Made by a program: the position numbers and the translations under genes. A DNA stretch of 20,167 bases from Magicicada cassinii (lineage: Eukaryota > Arthropoda > Insecta > Hemiptera > Cicadidae). How positions within the stretch are numbered: position 1 is the first letter of the stretch; each line of letters begins with the position of its first letter. Location: NCBI GenBank assembly GCA_028571305.1, contig JAOXNS010621969.1, positions 1 to 20,167 of the forward strand, in the 5' to 3' direction. Positions 8,911 through 19,679 of this stretch are shown piece after piece. A model generated the notes under the pieces. That model worked only from the letters and a program-made list of their open reading frames with translations. It ran no database searches and had not been told where the DNA came from.

Positions 8911-10741
8911 TCCAATTTTAGTAAAATTAATATCTTTAGAAACGATTCTTTCTTGAGGAGCTCAGACAGTGGGAGATTAAACAAGGACAACTATAGAGAA
9001 CTACAGAAATGAATGGTACTCGGTATGCAGTTATCATAGCTCAACAGATTAAAACACTAGGTAGAGGTTAGAGGTGGAGGTTAGAAGGGTTTGCCAAATA
9101 TCAGTCGTTGTTAAGATCTATAAAGCAAAGAAGAAAATACTGGAAGGTAGGCCTACATATTTACAGAGCAAGCCATGGAAGACTAATTATGTATAATAAT
9201 TAGGAAATGTAAACCACTGAGAATAATATTAAACCGTACTTAACAGGATCTAAAACTGGAAACATTGTGTAACAGTTTGAGTAATCATTTTAGAAAAAAT
9301 AGATTGAAAATCTGCCTAATAAAATGTATTGCACATATCAAAGATGTTAAATTTAACACCTGTGAATTAACAAATTCTCAGAGTTTAACTATTTATTAGT
9401 TACACGAATGGATTTGGTTCCTAAAAAGTCGTCAACTAAATAAAAATTATAGCATAATAACTAGCAATATTTATTTATCTGTGGCAAAAGAATTATAACT
9501 TTCTGGGTTAATAGACTGATAAATGTTTTTATTTTCAGGACTAATTAGCCTTTACGGAAGGTGAAGAACGCATTGAAATAACAAGGATTTGTACGAGGAT
9601 CTCAAATTAATTTTTACTCTAAAGGCTAAACGTTAACACACGATGAAATAAAAACTGTGTAATGATGATAAGACTTATGTATATGAGGGCCTGTAGGATC
9701 CCATATGCAATGTTCGTGAAGAAAACCTATGATCCCAAAACCAGTGGGCCTGCCAGAAAACTCTCGATCACCATAAACATTTTTTAAGTTAAAATTAATA
9801 TTAGGCCTAATCAGTCCTTCCGAGTTATACGGGTACAGCTTACACAATGTGTAAATCAATTAATAGGCCTACACTTTGTTTCACCAGTATGAAGTACACC
9901 ACGTTTGAGATTAAACAAATTTCACACCGCCTTGTGACGTAGTTTGCGCATAGCTTATATAAATCAGCACATTAATCACATCAGCCTCGGCTGTACATAT
10001 GCCTCTGTACAAGCTACACAGACTGCTGTACAAGACCCATATTGACGGGCACTGATTATCACCATGCTTTTTAATTAAAGCAATGCTGTGGCTGCTCGGC
10101 CTTCATCGCCACTAACATACTAAATCATACTTACATCACAACAAAAAACGTCTAATATACTTTTATACAAATATATTTTCGTTCACATTCATACATTCAT
10201 AAACCAGTTGAAATATATGATACAAAAACTTTATTGAAATTAATTAAGAATATCAGCCAGATCATACACGAACATAAAACGTATTCTTAAAGTAAGACTT
10301 TATGATTTTATCTCAGTATCGAAACGACAGAAATTAAAGTTTAACACTTCCATTATACATTAGGCCTAGTTTATACGCCAATAACATGTAGTACCATGAA
10401 TCAGAAAAATAAATAAATTTTAAAGTTGGGCCTATAAGTTAAATTTATACTAAGAACATGATCCTGATCATTTTATGTAGGCCTATCTATAATATGATGG
10501 ATATCTCCAAGACGAATAATGGTGTGTAATGTATGCTATGCTTATTCGAAACAATTCAGTTTTCAGGATTTACAATACATGCTCGTAGGTCTCCTAAGCT
10601 TCTAGTCTCCCCCTACTAACCGCACACTTCGTTGCACTTCTAGTTTTGTTACAGTAACCATTTTTGTTACTATAAGTTTCATGCACTAGTTATTACATTA
10701 AATACTGGGTAAATGTTTAATAATAACAACAACATTTACAT
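8911..10741. other. AT-rich non-coding stretch, no gene seen
   Basis: No convincing coding frame. An acceptor-like TGTTTTTATTTTCAG ends at 9538, but what follows closes quickly in the frames checked. TAGGCCTA octamers lie at 9148, 9802, 9864, 10361 and 10478. A 77-codon minus frame (9626-9859) resembles nothing known. About 9900-10130 is a little richer in GC and carries the weak promoter candidate listed next. Confidence 0.55.
9934..9963 (+). promoter_or_regulatory. Weak candidate core promoter: CRE-like TGACGTAG plus TATATAAA
   Basis: TGACGTAG at 9935-9942 is followed after 13 bases by TATATAAA at 9956-9963. A start about 30 bases downstream would fall in ACATCAGCC, with no clean initiator. 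No open frame follows. The motifs are short and the match may be chance. Confidence 0.12.
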
Positions 10742-10758
10742 TTCTTCTTCTTCTTCTT

Positions 10759-10788
<30 letters not shown>
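10742..10788. repeat. (TTC)n trinucleotide microsatellite, about 15.7 units
   Basis: Forty-seven bases of uninterrupted TTC repeat. A pure GAA/TTC run of this size can form triplex DNA and is likely length-variable. The sequence directly right of it (AATTAGGCTCATGGCC...) has the feel of a dispersed repeat, but I could not identify one. Confidence 0.97.
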
Positions 10789-10789
<1 letters not shown>

Positions 10790-12229
10790 ATTAGGCTCAT
10801 GGCCTGTTTACTCCAACGGTTCCTCCAGACTTAGATTATAGTAATGATAATCACGTGTTTGGCCCGCCAAACATTATCCATACGACTCATACAGAATAAG
10901 CACGTTATGTCACAAACCTGAACATGGGTTTCAAGATTCTTATTAACTGGAGAATCTGCATTAAACTTCCCATGGTACAACATATTTTACCAAAACCCTG
11001 GAGAGCAATGAGTACTCTTTATTGTCCTCATTACATACACCAACCACATAACGTGTCGAATTTCCCAAGCGGTATTCTTTCTTTCCTTTACTGTCTGGGA
11101 TTAGATTACTAAACCCTTTCCGACATAGAAGTTTATTTCTTTCCGTTTCTCAGCTTTTAAAACGCCGTCACCTTCCAGCTTCATCGAGTCCTAATTGCGT
11201 TTATAAAACTTGTTCACAGCCCTCCTTCTCAGTGGGCGATACTGAAGACCTTCCACCGCTTCCGTTATTCGATGTCATTATTTCCACAGTCACTGTGAAA
11301 CCTACTAGTTGTACAATATCGTACACAATTCAGTCTATCCTGTTTTAAAGTATCCAATTCGTATATCGAACTGCCAATTGCCACCTGTCTCTATGATCCG
11401 TTCTAATATCAAAGTTCCTTAAGATCAAGATATCTGTATCACTAAATGTTGGAAGGTTCATTGCCACAAAATAAATCTTTGCTCTCCTAGTCTCAATCGC
11501 ACCATGAGCGAAAACAAAGATAACTCTTCAAATTATTCGGTCTAATCTGAATTCTTTCTCCTAATTTTCTCATAAATCATATATCTTCTCTTCCTTGGAT
11601 AGCCTTATAAATGCTTCTCATCATCCTATCAACATTACTAAGTCTTTTATTCATATCATAACAGCGTGCGTCATCTGCGTGTAGTTGATTTGCTTCCCTT
11701 TGTTTACGCAATAATGCGGCCTCTTTTATAATAATATATGTACATACCGCAGAATTAAAGTTTCCGAGAAACTATCAAAGTCTGTTGATTAATATCATAC
11801 CCAAAAGTTTGCTTGAGCACGTGTTTTATTGCCCTTATTCCGTGCAAACTTAATATAGGCTATTAGGTGTATGTAAGTACGGTCCTACGTATAAACATAC
11901 AGAAACGTGCCTATACACAGAAACGTCGGTGCCAATCAATTATGATGTCATCTTCACATATGATGAAGCGTCAGTGAGAAACAAGAAACTTAACAATCTG
12001 TATCCTCAAACTTATCTTCGCTTATAATTATCCTAACAAGTACAGCCTACATAGCCTATATGCCTAATCGCGCAGCGTAGTTAAACCTCTAACTTACAAA
12101 TTAAGTAAACTGGTTCAAGTAATAAGAAGTAAAACAGGCCTATGTAAGCTATACTATACATAAATATATAGACATATAAGTATGCAGACCCTATCTATTT
12201 ATCGAAACTTCCTGCTGTTGGATTTAAAT
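10789..12229. other. Non-coding stretch, no gene seen
   Basis: A 62-codon plus frame at 10924-11112 has no recognisable motif or splice context. From about 11120 to 11640 the plus strand is C/T-rich with TCTT and CCTTCC patches. It vaguely recalls antisense LINE-derived sequence, but no protein match could be read from it. The rest is AT-rich with scattered AGGCCTA-type motifs. Confidence 0.5.
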
Positions 12230-13150
12230 TTTACTGACCTTTTTGAAATGTTTAAAATATTTGTCTTTGGACTCCAATTCTATATCAAAAGAATTCTATA
12301 TCTGTAACTGAAATTTTGTTCGTTTTATTTGCTTTTTTGTCTGTAACTCGTATTTATTAATTGTAAATAAACTGAATTTACAGTTGCGTAATTAGTCAAA
12401 AACTGTCATAGTTTCCTTCGGCTCCATCAGTATCATTATTTCTATTAGGCCTATAAGTTACGCATTTCATCTGCACATTTTACAAATTTCTTCAGTCATT
12501 TTAGTCACCAAGACCATTTTGTTAATTTCTTTTCCTTGTCTTTCATTTTGTTTACCCAAAGCTCTCTACATATTTATTCCTTCATCTTTATTTTTTGCAT
12601 GTAGTTTAATGTATTCGATACTTTATAATTTTTAAAACGCTTTGTTCCTATACCTACGTTAGACCTATTTTAGTTTCTAGCGTATTGTACTTATTCTCCC
12701 TACCTTCTAGGCCTACTCTTATCTTTCTTTTATCTCTGCTATTTGCAATGTGTTAAGATGGAGTGTTAGTATCTTTCTTTTTTTAGAGTTTTCTTTCTTG
12801 CCCGTAGACATTTTAATTGGTTTATATTATAGGTACCCACCTTCACTTATAACTTATTTTAGTATTACTTTAGTGTCTTAAAAAATTACTTAAAATTAAC
12901 TTCAATTTTTAGACTGTTCTCTACGATTTATGTAGCCTATTTTCTATCTGTATCTATGCCCTAATGTTATCTCGATTATCTCTGTGTGTTTATACTTTAG
13001 CTATCAGTTTCGGTAACGTAACCCTTTTCTATTCAATGACTTTTACTTCGTCTTTGTATTGTGAATTAAAATTTTTTATTTCTCTTTAACCTAACCACAT
13101 TCTACTCTGTAAGGTAAATTTAATTGTTTACTCTTTGATTATTAACCTTG
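12230..13150 (+). other. Pyrimidine-skewed non-coding block
   Basis: For about 900 bases the plus strand is strongly T- and C-rich, with many TTTCTTT, TTTATT and TCTTTC runs and few purine runs. The skew is far stronger than on either side. No frame is open on either strand. It may be old antisense retroelement sequence or an intron with a transcription-linked skew. TAGGCCTA occurs at 12446 and 12708. Confidence 0.5.
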
Positions 13151-13175
13151 TAATTTTTACTCTTGTAAATATAGA

Positions 13176-13196
13176 CCTATTGTTAGTGACAATAGG
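13176..13196. repeat. 8-bp hairpin CCTATTGT-TAGTG-ACAATAGG
   Basis: A perfect 8-bp stem with a 5-base loop. No T run follows as in a bacterial terminator, and the context is eukaryotic, so no function is assigned. Confidence 0.6.
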
Positions 13197-13799
13197 CAGC
13201 ATTAGGCCTACTAGCTTTCCCAGATCATGTTGATGCTCTGAAATATTTTAACAACTTTTGTATTATGTGTTAAATTCTCAGCTTCCAATCACTTCTATTA
13301 CGCTTACAACCACGTTTATGTGGAATTTATGTGTTATTATTTTATAATAGGCCTAAGGCCTATAGGCTATAAGTTACCTGCGTGAACTGCGAACTAGCAC
13401 TAGCACATAAAATTTCATAGTCATATTCATCCTCTTTAACACACCGAAATAAACTCAGTCATTCAAACAAAATGAATTATAAATAAAAATAAAATATGAT
13501 AATCGTTTACCCATAATTGTAATAAAGTAACAAAATGATTGTGTTATATTTGTTGACCAACAAACGTCTGTCTTAAAACAAGTAATTTTTAGAAAGTCAC
13601 CGTCTTGTAGTCAATTATCCACCCAAAAGAGAAGTGACAATTTCTCCACTCCACATTAGGGCTATATATATATTTTTTTCTTATCAGTAACTTACTATTA
13701 TTCATAACTGATTATATAGTATTGTCTACGCTTTTACCGACTAAGAGTCTATGGGTTAGATAGAATAGGCTGACTTTGAGAGCCAGTTGACATACAAGG

Positions 13800-13935
13800 A
13801 AGGTACTGTGGCCATTATTACCACACGGTGTTACCACGTGTACTCATTTCCACAAGTTGAGTCGATCTGGGGTTGACAAATGCACCATGATTTTATGGTG
13901 CGCCCGGCAATCGAACACGGTACCTATACCGGGTA
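13800..13935 (-). mobile_element. Possible decayed tRNA-derived SINE or tRNA-like relic
   Basis: On the minus strand GTGTTCGATTGCC (13906-13918) resembles the pol III box B consensus GGTTCGANTCC. It sits between CCGG-type half stems (CCCGG at 13903, CCGGG at 13929), as in a tRNA T arm. The T stem is imperfect and no box A could be placed upstream, so it is not a working tRNA. A perfect 7-bp hairpin GCACCAT/ATGGTGC lies next to it at 13882-13901. The segment is GC-richer than its surroundings, and its wording resembles arthropod SINE heads. The limits given are approximate. Confidence 0.35.
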
Positions 13936-14160
13936 GGCATAAAGAGATTAGTAGGCAGGAATAGAATAACTCATAACACAAAGACTGTAACACATAAATC
14001 CAAAAGATGTAATACAAGACAAGACATATCTTCCATCAAGGAGAACGATCACTGTAAATTCTCTACAATTACTTAATTCATGTAATTTGTTACCCTACTT
14101 TCCAACTCCATATTCGCGTTAAGTAAAAAATAAACAGTCAACAGATCTCTTCTGTGATAC

Positions 14161-14400
14161 GTGGGACTACATGTTTCTGTTTCTCCCTTTTTTTTCTATT
14201 TCGTATTTCTCTCAACGTACCCTACATCTTCTCTCTCAATTTTCTACATTTCATTTCTTTTTCATCTCCTTCCCCACTGTTTCGTAAATACGCGCGCGCG
14301 ATTAACTAGACCTGTCTGCCAGCGCGTTAATACCTTACTTATTAAGCTCAGCATCTTTATAGTCCTACTCCTCTTTCCCCTCCTCTACCCTTTACACGTT
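14161..14400 (+). other. Pyrimidine-rich block containing a (CG)5 run
   Basis: The plus strand is dominated by T and C (CTCCC, TTTTTTTC, CTTCCCC). A frame of 82 codons is open only because T-rich codons avoid stops (Phe, Leu, Ser), so it is not credited as a gene. Within it CGCGCGCGCG (14291-14300) stands out. Such a run can form Z-DNA, and it is the densest CpG in the window. Confidence 0.5.
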
Positions 14401-14628
14401 TTAATTTAGCCGCCCCCGTCATTATTTACATAACGATTAGTTACCTATCGCAGACCCTGTCTCATATCTACTTTAACAAAGTATTACGTTTAACTTCAGG
14501 CGAGTAAAGCATTTTTCATATACTAGAACTTTAATCTTCCACTACAACATAAAAATTTCTCCATCACTGAGTGCATATGCAAATTAAAATACTTTTAAAG
14601 TAAAAGCAAAATGTTTTGTAAATACTGT

Positions 14629-14671
14629 TCGTGTGTGTGCGTGCGTGTATGTATGTGTGTGTGCGTGTGTA
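14629..14671. repeat. Imperfect (GT)n microsatellite
   Basis: A run of GTGTGTGTGCGTGCGTGTAT type, with GC and TA interruptions. It is older and less pure than the AC run at 419. The short plus-strand frame through it (Cys-Val repeats) is an artefact. Confidence 0.9.
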
Positions 14672-14724
14672 AACAACGTTATTTGTTATCGCTGAAAGTG
14701 AGTAGTACGCCTGTCGGTGTTTTC

Positions 14725-15071
14725 ATTGGAGGGAAACAGCGGATTGAACAAAATTGCAGCGGCTCGAATTTCATTGGTGAAAGTATTTTGCCCAAACATA
14801 CAATACATAGGATTTAATTATTAATATCAATTTTTTTCTGTGTTCTGGAAGGGCGTTTGACAGTAAACCCCACCCTCATCAATATAGGCTTGAGATCACG
14901 TGACATACAATACACAATCAATGGCAGTGTCACCAATGAGCCCTATTGAACTCCCCCTCCTCCAACCTGCATAGCCCCACACCGGAACAACAAATATACA
15001 AATTGTAGTGTGCCGCATGTAACACATTTTCACCAGTGTATAATACAGTGGAAGGTAGTGCTTCACTATTG
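14725..15071 (+). promoter_or_regulatory. Candidate RNA polymerase II promoter, plus strand
   Basis: This GC- and CpG-richer region concentrates promoter-type motifs. ATTGG (inverted CCAAT) lies at 14725-14729 and 14773-14777, each within TTTCATTGG. A C-rich CCCCACCC box lies near 14868-14875, an E-box TCACGTGA at 14896-14903 and a forward CCAAT at 14933-14937. A TATAAT-type TATA box at 15039-15044 points to a start about 26-30 bases on, near the TTCACTATT at 15062-15070. Downstream comes an ATG-free stretch with a strong splice donor. The density and order support a promoter, but it is inferred from motifs alone. The Inr match is only partial. Confidence 0.35.
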
Positions 15072-15135
15072 TCTTCGCAACTGTGTGCCTTGTGGTGTAT
15101 CGTACGTTGTGAGCCGGATACTTTCCGTCAGCCAG
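15065..15135 (+). other. Candidate non-coding first exon ending at CAG|GTAAGG
   Basis: If transcription starts near 15065-15070, the transcript runs about 70 bases with no ATG. It then reaches CAG|GTAAGG (junction 15135/15136), very close to the metazoan 5' splice consensus. That is the usual look of a 5' untranslated first exon whose coding exons lie far downstream, here beyond the window. A second donor, CAG|GTAATT at 15321/15322, could serve a longer form. That form would include a short closed frame starting at the ATG near 15158. No product can be inferred. Confidence 0.28.
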
Positions 15136-15443
15136 GTAAGGTCTACAAGTATCTAGTAATGGGCGCAGCAACTCAGAATTAGGTCAACAATTTCTCCTAA
15201 CCGAACAACGATACAACGCTTTCCGTGCTGTGTGAATTATTTCCACCGGAATTTGTGACGTGGTTTTTGTTAACAAAAAGTGAAATAACCGTTGGATTTA
15301 ATAGCAGCTGTTTTTAAACAGGTAATTATGAACTGTGGAAGTCTTTACGAAACGTTAGCTACTCTGTTTCTTTACAACGTTACAGGAAAAGCAGCAAACG
15401 GTGTCACTTCGCGATCCCCTCTGTCACTTATGTATGTGACCAT

Positions 15444-15457
15444 ACACACACACACAC
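15444..15457. repeat. (AC)7 short microsatellite
   Basis: Seven AC units, next to TATGTATGTGACCAT. Confidence 0.9.
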
Positions 15458-17585
15458 CAGTGTGACGTAAGAAAAGTGGGTCAGTACTTTTTAGTGGTGA
15501 CCTGCAATCGTAACGAGTTGTATAAGCAAAACGAGCCAACCCTGTCTACTTTAGAATGCGCAGTAATGGTATAATGTATACTAAACTGTTAACGTAATAA
15601 GCTACTATGTGTTAATGTAAGACGGGTATTGATTGGATATCCACTTATTCTATATGTTTGTGTACTAAACTAGTATGCCAGTGAACGCACTGTTTTTGAG
15701 TTAGATGGCCTAAAAAATTTTAACGTACACGAAAAAAATAGACGTAACCAGTTACGGAAATCAAAATATACAGATATTATCCATACAGACAAAATGTGTA
15801 TGCGCGTTTGCCTCCGTACTTAATGTGCCCTGAACATAAACAAAATAAGATAGTTTAGTACGATTATCATAAAATAATTAAGTCCTTATGTCTTATACAC
15901 AAATCTATGAGGTTATACTCTGTACGTTTAAATTTGCATAGTTTTAGATAAGGAGAACGCTTACGTTAAAAATAAGTCTTACAGAAATCCCCGTTCGAAA
16001 AATAAAGTATTTTTTCCTGATCGTAATTTAATTAATGTAAATAAAGCATAATATTTGAATCAATTATAAATCAGTGTGTTTGTAACTAAAGTAACTGGCT
16101 AGTTATGTGTAATAAACGAACGCAATAAGACGCTATCACTAAGTTGTTTCGTTACTGACAAAATCTTTAAAAAGAAATTAATAATAACCGTTGTCCCAGT
16201 GTTCTATTCTCATTTTATTTAGAGTGTGATTATTTACCAGTAAATTATTAATGATAAAAAGTATTTACTATACGCCTATAAGTTAGAGTTATTTAAATGA
16301 TGTCAGACATCACATGGTTTACCACAAAGTGATATTCTCTGTTCTTCGTTAAGACGATATTTGTGCAATTGTGTGAACAGGCCTATAAAATGTAGGCTAT
16401 ATTAAAGCAGCCGTCTGAAAATTATAAATTTTATTTTGTTTCTTTGTCGCGTTCTACAAAACCTAAGTAACAACTGGCAGCTGTTAGCCCAAACTGTGGT
16501 GTAGGCGCACTATTCAGAGCTACTGTTGTTTACTTTTGTGGTTTCATTCACCTACAGTGGTCGGTTAAAATAAGTACACCACTACTCCAAATAGTTCACC
16601 CCACCACTTCCGTTGGTGCTCTCCACTGCGTTTTATCATTGCTGACAGTGATCCGACGTGACTGCGTCTCTAAATATCTATAGGCCTAGTATAAACTCAC
16701 AAAATAATAAACAGATTTGGTTGTAGGCCTCATAATTTCCATTAAGTACTCCTACTGAAGTTAACCCAGGTCTGATATTCAGATATTCAATCTTTCACAA
16801 ACCAGTTTTCTTTGTAGGTGTATGAGAACTGTTGGCGAAACAGATCTAAACTAAGTACCAACATTACTTACGTGATTTAAACAAGATGATAAGTAATTTA
16901 AGGTGTGAATTAAAATTTAATAGCACGTGATGATAGTATAACTCAGTGTATTGTTATTTTTAATGAACGAAGCGTTATGAGGTACAGAATACACGTGTAG
17001 AATACATTATACTTTCAGTAATTAAGCATTACTAAGGAAAGAGTTAAGATGAAGATGTCGAATATCGAAAAGTGTTTACAACGACCACGTATAATCAGTA
17101 TATCAGTATACAAACTTAATTTCAGTTCACTCACTACAGCAGTATCTTCATTTTTGCTCACTGAACGCTTTCAATATTTTCACTGTTTCCAAAATACATT
17201 CTAAATGTTATTCTTGTACGATTCAGACATGGAGCGACTGCTACGACTTAAGCAACTAGAATTATACAGTAATAAAAATTGACAATTACCACTTCTGACT
17301 GGCGCCATAGCCACGGCTAATTAATCGTGAATACATAAGATTCTAATACTATTAATTAATTAATCTTTGTCGGGTCACGTTGTCAAGTTATTGATAATGT
17401 TAATTTCTGTATGCACACAGCAACGCAAATCGCTTGACCAAATTCGTGTTTGACGACAATTCACATTTCAAGAGATTTATGCCCCTCCCCCAATATAATT
17501 AAGTTGTGTTATATTAATTTACTCTTATTTTTATTATTATTTTAAGTGAACAAAGTTTTAATTTTAATATAATTTTGTAAAATAT
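15458..17585. other. AT-rich non-coding stretch, possibly first intron
   Basis: No coding frame or RNA gene recognised. A GC-richer patch lies near 16470-16680. TAGGCCTA occurs at 16681-16688. Homeodomain-type TAAT sites cluster at 17318-17325 and 17351-17364. If the promoter near 15.07 kb is real, this is intron. Confidence 0.5.
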
Positions 17586-17690
17586 TACTAACATTGTTTT
17601 ATAGCAAATCATCGGTTACCTCGCAACGGCAGACGCCATCCAGTCCTGGAAACAGCCTCAGAACAGCCTATTAAAATTGATTAATAGGTC
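17586..17690 (+). other. Candidate exon behind a good 3' splice site
   Basis: TACTAAC (17586-17592), the ideal branch-point sequence, is followed by TTGTTTTATAG with AG at 17603-17604. The sequence then switches sharply from very AT-rich to GC-rich (about 17605-17667). In one frame it stays open for 56 codons from 17605 to the stop at 17773-17775, beginning QIIGYLATADAIQSWKQPQN. The other two frames also stay open across the GC-rich part, so the frame is not decided. No good donor closes it; AG|GTCTTA near 17686 is weak. The branch A is close to the AG. The peptide is not recognised. It may be an internal or alternative exon of the gene suggested at 15.07 kb, or chance. Confidence 0.2.
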
Positions 17691-17775
17691 TTATGTAAAC
17701 AGAAGAGCATACATACACAATGATATGAATGTATTGTTTGAACTCCAAATTACGCTTAGCCCTATTTTGCGCTAA

Positions 17776-18720
17776 GAGTACGACTATAGTAATAAATATT
17801 ATTTTATAAAATTTAGATTTTAAAAAGTAAACGTTTAGTAAGTAAGTATACACATGTTTTGTATCTTTGAATAACAAAACTTCATGTAACTTGTTTTGTT
17901 AAGATTATACTCTTAATTCCTAAAATGACCTAGCTTGAAATCCTTGAAAACGTTTGAAAATCCTTGTAACCCGAATACTTTTACCTACGTCATCTTCATG
18001 ATGTGTAATTTGTATAAATGACAATAAAATCAGCAGAGATTTTCTTCATTGGTTTAGTTGCGTTACACTGTTGGCGTAAAGTGGTCCTCTTGAAGTTCAA
18101 AGCAGATGTTTCCCTAGCCAGATGACTGCCAAACAAAAGAAAGTGGATTAAAAGTCTGTTATTAATTAAAAGGAAATATAACTACGGTAAAGAGATGCGG
18201 CTTAATCTTACAATTGATAACCTTTACTTAACACGAAAAACAAATAATCGTGATATTAACACAAAACCACAAAAATTGTAATTATTGCCATGAAGAGTCT
18301 ACAAAGTTAACAATACTATTAGTTAATAGATCACTTAAACTTTGCAGACATAGGTAACTATAATCACTAAGTGGCGTGTTCCTTCTTAATGTTGGAACAT
18401 CAATTTGCTAAATCCATCGAGTATGTAAATCCCAATAACATACCACAGTAAATACTAGGCACTAAACAATAACTATTTTTCGTCATCAAGCATGTTGGCA
18501 TCACTGCTAAATACAATAAGTATGCCTGACTATTCTTAACTTTATACCGATTTAACTTTAATGTAAAGAATTCATTACATTTATATCTTTGTAATGAATT
18601 CTAATTACTTAAGAATATTGTTAAAATACGTTTACAACATGGTGTAGAGCAGATTTTCTTTATAGGCTACATTACGGTATAAAATTGATTTGAAGATGCT
18701 TAGGCTACTCGATGTTGAAA
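17776..18720. other. AT-rich non-coding stretch with one 13-bp hairpin
   Basis: No coding frame of interest. Short direct echoes (GAAATCCTTGAAAACG and GAAAATCCTTG near 17937-17970) are seen. The hairpin at 18567-18602 is listed separately. Confidence 0.55.
18567..18602. repeat. 13-bp perfect inverted repeat (hairpin)
   Basis: AGAATTCATTACA (18567-18579) and its exact reverse complement (18590-18602) enclose a 10-base loop. It is the longest perfect short-spaced stem found in the window. It could be a decayed miniature transposon core or a regulatory hairpin. No flanking duplication was found. Confidence 0.75.
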
Positions 18721-19065
18721 TAACCTATGGATCCAATATTTCCACTTTGCTGCGAAATCGGTGGATTGTTTACACGAACTGAAAGCGTTCAGGCACTCGT
18801 AGAGAATACATGTAACTGACGCGCCCTTTTGTATTCATGATGTCAAATCATCTGCATACAGTCATGAATATTAAAATCTGACTGCATGTCTAAACCGTGT
18901 GCACGTCTGTAATAGCCGTGTTCTCGCCCATCGCTCACAAAAACCCTCTAATTCACTATCAAACAAAAATCTGAAGTAACGGAATTAGCCCTGAGTCCCG
19001 ACATAATGACACGCTGATGCCTGATTTTGCCATAACCAAGCCAAAACAGAAGACGAGCAAGATGA
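18720..19065. other. GC-richer non-coding island, no gene seen
   Basis: This stretch is richer in GC and CpG than its neighbours. It carries repeated CATGA/TCATG and TGCAT words (CATGATGTCAAATCATCTGC, GTCATGAATATT, CTGCATGTC at about 18836-18890). No frame is usefully open. The look suits a regulatory element, without proof. Confidence 0.3.
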
Positions 19066-19654
19066 AGGTGGACTTAAAACAATATTATTTGTAAATTTAA
19101 TTTCTTACGTACACTTGCCGTAACACGCAGTAGAAGCAGTATTACCATACGATTACAAACGTAGACACAACAGAAGTGAGTGTCATAATGACTCTGCCAT
19201 GTAGGCTTACCAAATTGGATCAAGATCATCTTAAGTAAATAGCTACAAATTCTTAGACAATCGTCGACTTTTACTTTACTACTTGACAAAACGCAAAGCA
19301 CTTTCAAAGCTAGTCTGCTAAATTATAATGTCAGTTTAAGTGTTAATAAGCAATCACATATTTTTGATTTCTAACACCGAAAGTTGAATACGATAAGCAT
19401 GTACAACCTGGTGATCAGCGCGTAATAATCAATCCAACGGGTGTGCTATAGACAGAATCGCACTGTTGACAATTTGTTTTTGACTTTGGTCCCGTAATGT
19501 TCAAGTTTTCTTTGTAATCCAAGTTTCTTAAGTTCAGCCCTATTCTGAAAACTAATAGAAGCAATGGAGTGGGAATGAACAATGCTTTACATTGTTTTTA
19601 CATTACATATTACAAATTACGTAACAATGCTTAATCAAGAAACAAATAAACGAC

Positions 19655-19679
19655 TACCGGTACTTAAGATACCGGTACT
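19655..19679. repeat. Direct repeat of TACCGGTACT, 15-base period
   Basis: Two exact copies (19655-19664 and 19670-19679). Each contains the palindrome TACCGGTA with an ACCGGT core. A local duplication or paired binding sites. Confidence 0.8.

Noticed and set aside
10789-11640. Antisense LINE or other dispersed repeat after the TTC tract
   Set aside because: The C/T-rich wording is suggestive, but no run of residues on the minus strand could be matched to a reverse transcriptase or endonuclease.
13176-13196. Bacterial-type terminator hairpin
   Set aside because: No T run follows and nothing else in the window is prokaryotic.
13903-13933. A tRNA gene on the minus strand
   Set aside because: Only a T-arm-like piece is present. 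The T stem is mismatched and no acceptor stem, anticodon arm or box A could be found.
14161-14409. 82-codon plus frame rich in Phe, Leu and Ser, resembling a membrane protein
   Set aside because: The hydrophobic look comes from T-rich codons in a pyrimidine tract. It runs unchanged through the (CG)5 run and has no signal or splice context.
14896-15171. 91-codon minus-strand frame over the promoter candidate
   Set aside because: No motif recognised, and it overlaps a region better explained as a plus-strand promoter. I kept the promoter reading, at modest confidence.
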